A stretch of DNA of 52,239 nt, from the NCBI GenBank assembly GCA_028711705.1, contig JAQTRS010000009.1, positions 1 to 52,239 on the forward strand, in the 5' to 3' direction. This document shows, piece after piece, positions 47,167-52,239 of this stretch. The translations under genes and the position numbers were made by a program. The notes under the pieces are model-generated. The model made no database searches and had not been told where the DNA came from. It worked only from the letters and a program-made list of their open reading frames with translations. This DNA comes from Candidatus Moraniibacteriota bacterium (lineage in GTDB: Bacteria > Patescibacteriota > Minisyncoccia > Moranbacterales > UBA1568). Position 1 is the stretch's first letter. Every line of letters starts with the position of its first letter.

Positions 47167-48141
47167 ATGAATTATGGATTTTGGGGAAAATTAGAGAAAC
47201 CGTTCTTCGCTTTGGCGCCGATGGCCAATGTGACCGACACTGTTTTTCGGCAGATTATCGTCAAATATGGGCGGCCGGATGTCTTGTGGACGGAGTTTGT
47301 GCCGACGGACGGTTTGTGTTCCGAAGGACGCGAGGCCGTGCTTCGCGATTTGCAGTACCTTCCGACGGAGCATCCGATCGTGGCGCAGATTTTCGGATCG
47401 ACCCCGGCGCATTTTTATGAGACGGCGAGACTGGTTGCGGAGCTCGGCTTTGACGGGGTGGATATCAATATGGGTTGCCCGGAGAAAAACATCGTCAAAT
47501 CCGGCGCGTGCTCGGCGCTGATCAATGAACCATCCTTGGCGCAGGACATCATTTTCGCTACCAAGGAGGGGGCGGGGGACATGCCGGTATCGGTGAAGAC
47601 CCGCTTGGGATTCAGCAAAGATATTTTGGAGGAATGGCTCCCGGTGCTTTTGGAAACGAAGATCGCGGCCATCACGGTGCACGGGCGGACGCGCAAGGAA
47701 ATGTCGCTTCATCCGGCCAAATGGAATCGTATCAAGGATGCAGCAGATATGGCGCGCGACACAGGCACGCTCATTATCGGTAATGGCGATGTGGAAAGTC
47801 TTGAGGATGCGCGAAAGAAAGCGAAAGAGACCGGTGTGGATGGCGTGATGATGGGGCGTGCGATATTCGGGAACCCCTGGCTGTTCAATAAAGAAGGAAA
47901 AATTCCGACACTTCCGGAGAAATTGCGAGCGATGGTGGAGCATACGCAACTTTTCGAGCAGACCTGGGGAGATACGAAGAGCTTCGAGCTCATGAAGAAG
48001 CACTACAAGGCCTATGTGAACGGCTTCGACGGTGCTAAGTTTCTGCGCATGAAGTTGATGGAATGCCATAATGCTGCCGCGATCGAAAAGAAACTGGAAG
48101 AATTTTTGGATACGAACCCTTCGCTTTCGCAGCGCTCTTGA
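47167..48141 (+). CDS. dus: tRNA-dihydrouridine synthase
   Basis: FALAPMANVTDTVFRQII; GVDINMGCPEKNIVKSGACSALI; ITVHGRTRKEMSLHPAKW; start moved downstream of palindrome #6. Confidence 0.93.
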   Translation: MNYGFWGKLEKPFFALAPMANVTDTVFRQIIVKYGRPDVLWTEFVPTDGLCSEGREAVLRDLQYLPTEHPIVAQIFGSTPAHFYETARLVAELGFDGVDINMGCPEKNIVKSGACSALINEPSLAQDIIFATKEGAGDMPVSVKTRLGFSKDILEEWLPVLLETKIAAITVHGRTRKEMSLHPAKWNRIKDAADMARDTGTLIIGNGDVESLEDARKKAKETGVDGVMMGRAIFGNPWLFNKEGKIPTLPEKLRAMVEHTQLFEQTWGDTKSFELMKKHYKAYVNGFDGAKFLRMKLMECHNAAAIEKKLEEFLDTNPSLSQRS

Positions 48142-48249
48142 CAGGATGCGATTTTCGCGCAAGAGTAAGCATAGTTTCGGGATGCGACCATCTCGGATAC
48201 TTTTTGGAGCGATGGCTCTTTAACAATTAAATACAGAGGCAGGTGAAGT

Positions 48250-48807
48250 ATGAAAAATGGCAATGAAAAGACGGTGTTCGTGGTCCAGAGCGGTTCAGGC
48301 GAGCACGGGATGCTTTCTGAGGAGGGGAAAAGACAGATGGAAGCATTGAAAGAGTATATAGGTATGATCACTCTAGGGGAGTACAAGACAACGGACGTGA
48401 GGCGTCTGTTGGTCAATTTTTCCGTGCTTCATGTGGCCTCGGCATCGATTCTTCATCTACGGAAAGGTGGCGAGTCTTATTTCGTGATGGAACCGCCGGA
48501 TTTTCAGAAAACGAAGAAGGTGCTCAGAAAAGAAACCGTCCTCAAAGAGCAGAAGCTTTTGGAGAGCGCGTTTGGAGAGATGATGGGTTTGGCATCGCAC
48601 TGGAATGCCTCGGTGATAGTCATCGTGGCGCAAGGCCCCGTGGCGATCGTATTGGCAGAGATCGCCTACAAAAAATTCACGGGATGCAGGAAAGATTTGG
48701 GCGAAGGTCTGGGTTTCGGTGCCGGGTTGTGTATCATCCCAAAACCGGATTCTTCCTGCGGTATTGTCAGTATTTCTTCCGGTGGCATTATACCATTATT
48801 GCTTTAG
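48250..48807 (+). CDS. hypothetical protein, possible inactive histidine-phosphatase-like fold
   Basis: KTVFVVQSGSGEHGMLSEEGKRQMEAL...ASVIVIVAQGPVAIVLAEIAYKKF echoes the RHGE...LTxxGxxQ...VxHG layout without the catalytic residues. Confidence 0.4.
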   Translation: MKNGNEKTVFVVQSGSGEHGMLSEEGKRQMEALKEYIGMITLGEYKTTDVRRLLVNFSVLHVASASILHLRKGGESYFVMEPPDFQKTKKVLRKETVLKEQKLLESAFGEMMGLASHWNASVIVIVAQGPVAIVLAEIAYKKFTGCRKDLGEGLGFGAGLCIIPKPDSSCGIVSISSGGIIPLLL

Positions 48808-48908
48808 CGGGAAATCCGGAGTTATCATGCAGGGTAACAAGTATCAGGAGTAATGCTCTTGATACTTGTTTTTATTCGTAGAGAACGCACGATTTTTTAA
48901 AAAGTTAA

Positions 48909-48942
48909 AACCCCAAGATCATTGCGATCGAGGGGCTTTTTT
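48909..48942 (+). terminator. rho-independent terminator
   Basis: AACCCC...GGGGCTTTTTTG. Confidence 0.6.
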
Positions 48943-48969
48943 GTCTGCGATGAGACGGGTTATAGAGGC

Positions 48970-50058
48970 TTAGACTACGACTTTCCAATGCAGTGTTTCG
49001 CTGGCATAGAAAGGTGTGATGGTAGAATTCTTTCCGAATGGAAGAAATTCAGGAACTCTCCAGCCTTCCCGGGCGAGCGTGACGGTGGTGGCGTTGCGAG
49101 GAAGCCCGTAGAAATCCGCTCCGTTGTGGCTAGCGAATTGCTCCAGACGTTCTATCCAGTTTGCGTGGCCGCTTTCCTCGAACGCTTGCGCATAGAGAGG
49201 CAGTGCAATAGGAGCTGTGAAGCATCCGGCGCAACCGCAGGCTGATTCCTTGGCACCTTTTGCATGAGGGGCGCTATCGGTACCGAGGAAAAAATTCGGA
49301 TTGCCCGATGTTGCCGCTTTCACGAGGGCCAGACGATGTTTTTCCCGCTTGGCTACCGGCAAGCAGTAGTTGTGCGGACGAAGACCTCCCTGGAAGAGTG
49401 CGTTGCGATTGATGAGCAGGTGATGCGCCGTAATGGTTGCGGCCACAGACCCCAAAGACCCCCATAGCTCCACGCAGTTGACGCCTTCTTCGGTGGTGAT
49501 GTGTTCAAGCACGATCCGAAGATTCGGGAAATGCATGCGGATGGAACAGAGTATCGTATTGATGAATCTTTTTTCCCGATCGAAAATATCCACCTCCGGA
49601 TCCGTCACCTCGCCATGTATCAGGAGCGGCAGATCAAATTTTTCCATCGCCTCGAGGAGCGGATATATTTTTCGTATATCCGATACTCCGGCGGCAGAGT
49701 TGGTCGTCGCTCCGGCAGGGTAGAGCTTGCACGCGTATACGCACTCGCTCTCTGCGGCGGCACGAATATCCTGGGCTGCCGTGTTATCTGTCAGATAGAG
49801 GGTCATCAGCGGTTTGAATGTCAGGTGCTGCTCTTTGCAGGCGCTGTAGATTCTCTCCCGATAGTCGATCGCCTCCCAAACCGTCCTGATGGGCGGCTTG
49901 AGATTGGGCATGATGATCGCCCTTGCGAATTGCGCAGCGGTATATCCGAGAACGGCCCCCATCTGCTCATTGTCGCGAACGTGCACATGCCAATCGTCTG
50001 GCCTGGTCATGGTGAATCTAACTATCGTACCGTTTTCTTCTTCAGTGTGAACTGTCAT
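48970..50058 (-). CDS. pyrC: dihydroorotase
   Basis: MTRPDDWHVHVRDNEQMGAVL; IIMPNLKPPIRT; FLGTDSAPHAKGAKESACGCAGCFTAPIAL. Confidence 0.94.
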   Translation of the reverse strand: MTVHTEEENGTIVRFTMTRPDDWHVHVRDNEQMGAVLGYTAAQFARAIIMPNLKPPIRTVWEAIDYRERIYSACKEQHLTFKPLMTLYLTDNTAAQDIRAAAESECVYACKLYPAGATTNSAAGVSDIRKIYPLLEAMEKFDLPLLIHGEVTDPEVDIFDREKRFINTILCSIRMHFPNLRIVLEHITTEEGVNCVELWGSLGSVAATITAHHLLINRNALFQGGLRPHNYCLPVAKREKHRLALVKAATSGNPNFFLGTDSAPHAKGAKESACGCAGCFTAPIALPLYAQAFEESGHANWIERLEQFASHNGADFYGLPRNATTVTLAREGWRVPEFLPFGKNSTITPFYASETLHWKVVV

Positions 50059-51071
50059 TGGAGTGACTCCTGTTGTGGTTGGTTTTGGTTTGCCGCAAAG
50101 CAGAGATTTCCAGTGCGGATAATGCCCTTCACGAACGTCGTCCGATCAAGTGCGGCACATGCGAAAGCGATCGCATCCGCTCGGCCTTGAAAATCTAAGA
50201 CGTGTTTACCACATTTGATACCATTGCCGCCAACTATGGGTATTCTAATCCCGTAATTTCTGGCAAGCAGTATTTTTTTGACGGCAATCGGACGGCATGC
50301 TGGTCCGGAAAGGCCGCCTGCTTGCTTGAATCCTCTTGTGATAAGCGGCGATACCTCGGTTCCGAAAATACCTTTCCAATCGATGCCTGTACTTCCCCAG
50401 GGAATGGTGTTGGCAATCCATAAAGCGCTACAGGTCGGATGATTGCTCACGCCGACGAGCAGTTTTATGGGAACGAGCGGGTTGAAGTTGAGGATGATCG
50501 GTACTTCCAGTTCCGCCAATATTTCCAGCAGCTCTGTTGTTTCATCGATCTCTGTCTGAGGATCTTCACGAAATGATTTGATGCTCGGACAAGCGCGATT
50601 GAGTTGCAGCGCTACCGGGGTATTGAGATTTTGAAAGAATCGTTTGCTGACTTTGACGAAGTCTCGCGCTTCTTGGAGGCGTTCACCCTTGTTTTCTGAG
50701 ATAGGCATCCACGATAAGCAAAATGGTCGGCTTATTTTTTGCCACAATCCCAAATCCCTATAAAATTCAAAACCTTTGTTGCTGAGTTTGACGGCGTTGA
50801 GAAAGTGACCGCTCAATGGTTTGGCAATAATGCAGCTCGGCATAAGATCACGCGGAGTCATGCCATTTTCTTTGAGAGACATATTGCCAATGTTTGGTTC
50901 GAGCGTAACGGTTTTTGCTACGAATGTCGTTCCCTCCCAGGTTAAACCGAAATATTTGAGATAATCGTGAATCGGGTAGCCTTCACCGCAAAATCCACGC
51001 GCGCCGGGAGCGCTAAATACTGATCCGAAGTTCACCTCTCCGAATCGTTTGGTTGTAAGTATGAGTGCCAT
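50055..51071 (-). CDS. pyrD: dihydroorotate dehydrogenase-like
   Basis: Four-bp overlap with pyrC; VALQLNRACPS, GGLSGPACRPIAVKKILLA, IPIVGGNGIKCGKHVLDF. Confidence 0.85.
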   Translation of the reverse strand: MALILTTKRFGEVNFGSVFSAPGARGFCGEGYPIHDYLKYFGLTWEGTTFVAKTVTLEPNIGNMSLKENGMTPRDLMPSCIIAKPLSGHFLNAVKLSNKGFEFYRDLGLWQKISRPFCLSWMPISENKGERLQEARDFVKVSKRFFQNLNTPVALQLNRACPSIKSFREDPQTEIDETTELLEILAELEVPIILNFNPLVPIKLLVGVSNHPTCSALWIANTIPWGSTGIDWKGIFGTEVSPLITRGFKQAGGLSGPACRPIAVKKILLARNYGIRIPIVGGNGIKCGKHVLDFQGRADAIAFACAALDRTTFVKGIIRTGNLCFAANQNQPQQESLQ

Positions 51072-51230
51072 ACGTTATTCCTCTTGTCTGTTATGTTGTT
51101 AAGTTGCAAAAATACCCCGAGGGGACTATGGCTACGGTACGGTATTCGGGAGGGATTGTCAATGCGCCGGACTTGATTTTTTCGTGAAAATAGTGTGAAA
51201 TAGGGAGATACTCTTAAAGAAATCGGGTCT

Positions 51231-52239
51231 ATGAAGATAGCGATGCTCATATCGGGCGGGGTGGACAGTTCGGTGTCCTTGCGATTGCTTCAGGAGCAAG
51301 GGCACGATATTACCGCCTTTTATCTGAAAATCTGGCTGGAGGACGAGATGTCTTTTCTGGGCGAGTGCCCTTGGGAGGATGATTTGTCATACGCTACGCA
51401 GGTCTGTCGCGAGGCGGATGTGCCACTTGAGGTGGTACCGTTCCAGAAAGAATACTGGGAGCGAATCGTAAGCTACACCATCGATGAGGTGAAAAGGGGG
51501 CATACACCCAATCCGGACGTGCTGTGCAATACCCGGGTCAAATTCGGGGCCTTTTACGAGTATCTGATGAGCCGGGATGAAACAATTCCCTTCGAGAAGA
51601 TAGCCAGCGGTCATTATGCACAGACGGAGATGATAGACGGAGTCGCTTATCTGAAGCGTTCGCCCGATGAGACCAAGGATCAGACATATTTCCTGTCGCA
51701 GCTCTCGCAACCTCAGGTGGCGATGGCGCTTTTCCCGATCGGTGGATTGCAGAAGCCTGCGGTACGGGCATTGGCGGAGAAATTTAAGTTACCCAATGCC
51801 AAGCGCAAGGATAGCCAAGGCTTGTGCTTTTTGGGTAAGATCCGTTTCGATGCATTCGTGAAGTTCCACCTTGGTACGAAGATCGGGGATATGATCGATT
51901 GTGAAACCAAGGAAAAGATGGGCGAGCACGAGGGGTTTTGGTATTATACGATCGGGCAGCGTAAGGGCATCGGGCTTTCGGGTGGTCCGTGGTATGTGGT
52001 CGATAAGGACATCGAAAAGAATATTGTTTATATCTCTAATTCCTATCGCAGCGAAGAGACGGCGCGCAGTGCTTTCGAGGTGAATGGACTCAATTGGATA
52101 TCCGAAAATCCGCTTCAGGTGCCTCGGCTGATGGATAAGAAGTTGCAGGTGAAGGTGCGACATGGTGCCACGATGTATCCGTGCGAAATCGAGCCGGTCG
52201 GCGATGAAAAATTGAAGGTTAGGATAGATGGGTATGATA
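51231..52239 (+). CDS. mnmA: tRNA-specific 2-thiouridylase, truncated by window edge
   Basis: MKIAMLISGGVDSSVSLRLLQEQGHDITAFYLKIW...HTPNPDVLCNTRVKFGAF...ASGHYAQ...DQTYFLSQL...GLCFLGKI; absent from ORF track. Confidence 0.95.
   Translation, partial: MKIAMLISGGVDSSVSLRLLQEQGHDITAFYLKIWLEDEMSFLGECPWEDDLSYATQVCREADVPLEVVPFQKEYWERIVSYTIDEVKRGHTPNPDVLCNTRVKFGAFYEYLMSRDETIPFEKIASGHYAQTEMIDGVAYLKRSPDETKDQTYFLSQLSQPQVAMALFPIGGLQKPAVRALAEKFKLPNAKRKDSQGLCFLGKIRFDAFVKFHLGTKIGDMIDCETKEKMGEHEGFWYYTIGQRKGIGLSGGPWYVVDKDIEKNIVYISNSYRSEETARSAFEVNGLNWISENPLQVPRLMDKKLQVKVRHGATMYPCEIEPVGDEKLKVRIDGYD

Noticed and set aside
47191-48162. 323-aa minus-strand ORF
   Set aside because: Antisense shadow of the dus gene.
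49501-50190. 229-aa plus-strand ORF
   Set aside because: Antisense to pyrC/pyrD.
1-52239. rRNA, tRNA, transposase or integrase genes
   Set aside because: Looked for on both strands; none could be supported from the sequence.

Overview
52 kb of bacterial chromosome. From gene content and style I lean towards a Patescibacteria/CPR-type or other small anaerobic genome, but this is inference and I could not test it. The left ~9.3 kb looks AT-rich and accessory. It holds a YjzC-like small protein, a Panacea-type antitoxin with a tightly coupled partner, a one-protein azoline-RiPP (LAP/TOMM) locus (SagB-type dehydrogenase fused to a YcaO cyclodehydratase, plus a Ser/Cys-rich precursor peptide), a convergent DUF2268-like metalloprotease, a B12-binding radical SAM enzyme overlapping a divergent UDG-like protein, and CYTH and ASCH proteins. 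A repeated ~30-nt motif followed by a variable terminator hairpin punctuates this part. The remainder is more GC-rich. It carries an FMN-carrier/ApbE pair, a PL7-like alginate lyase, a PQQ-type sugar dehydrogenase, MarR/HxlR regulators, cohesin/dockerin-like surface proteins, PflB/PflA, a KUP transporter, a minor-pilin cluster coupled to a 2-oxoacid:ferredoxin oxidoreductase, a dispersed SUF Fe-S assembly locus, a GGDEF protein, UppP, Dus, PyrC/PyrD and a truncated MnmA. The most striking unexplained signal is a family of six 75-82 nt palindromes around the SUF locus (37.7-47.1 kb). Their outer stems differ in sequence but stay self-complementary, while the loop core is conserved (about GRCC-GTTGnnGTACTCnnnnA-GGYC). 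No alignments or searches were run; family calls come from reading motifs in the translations.
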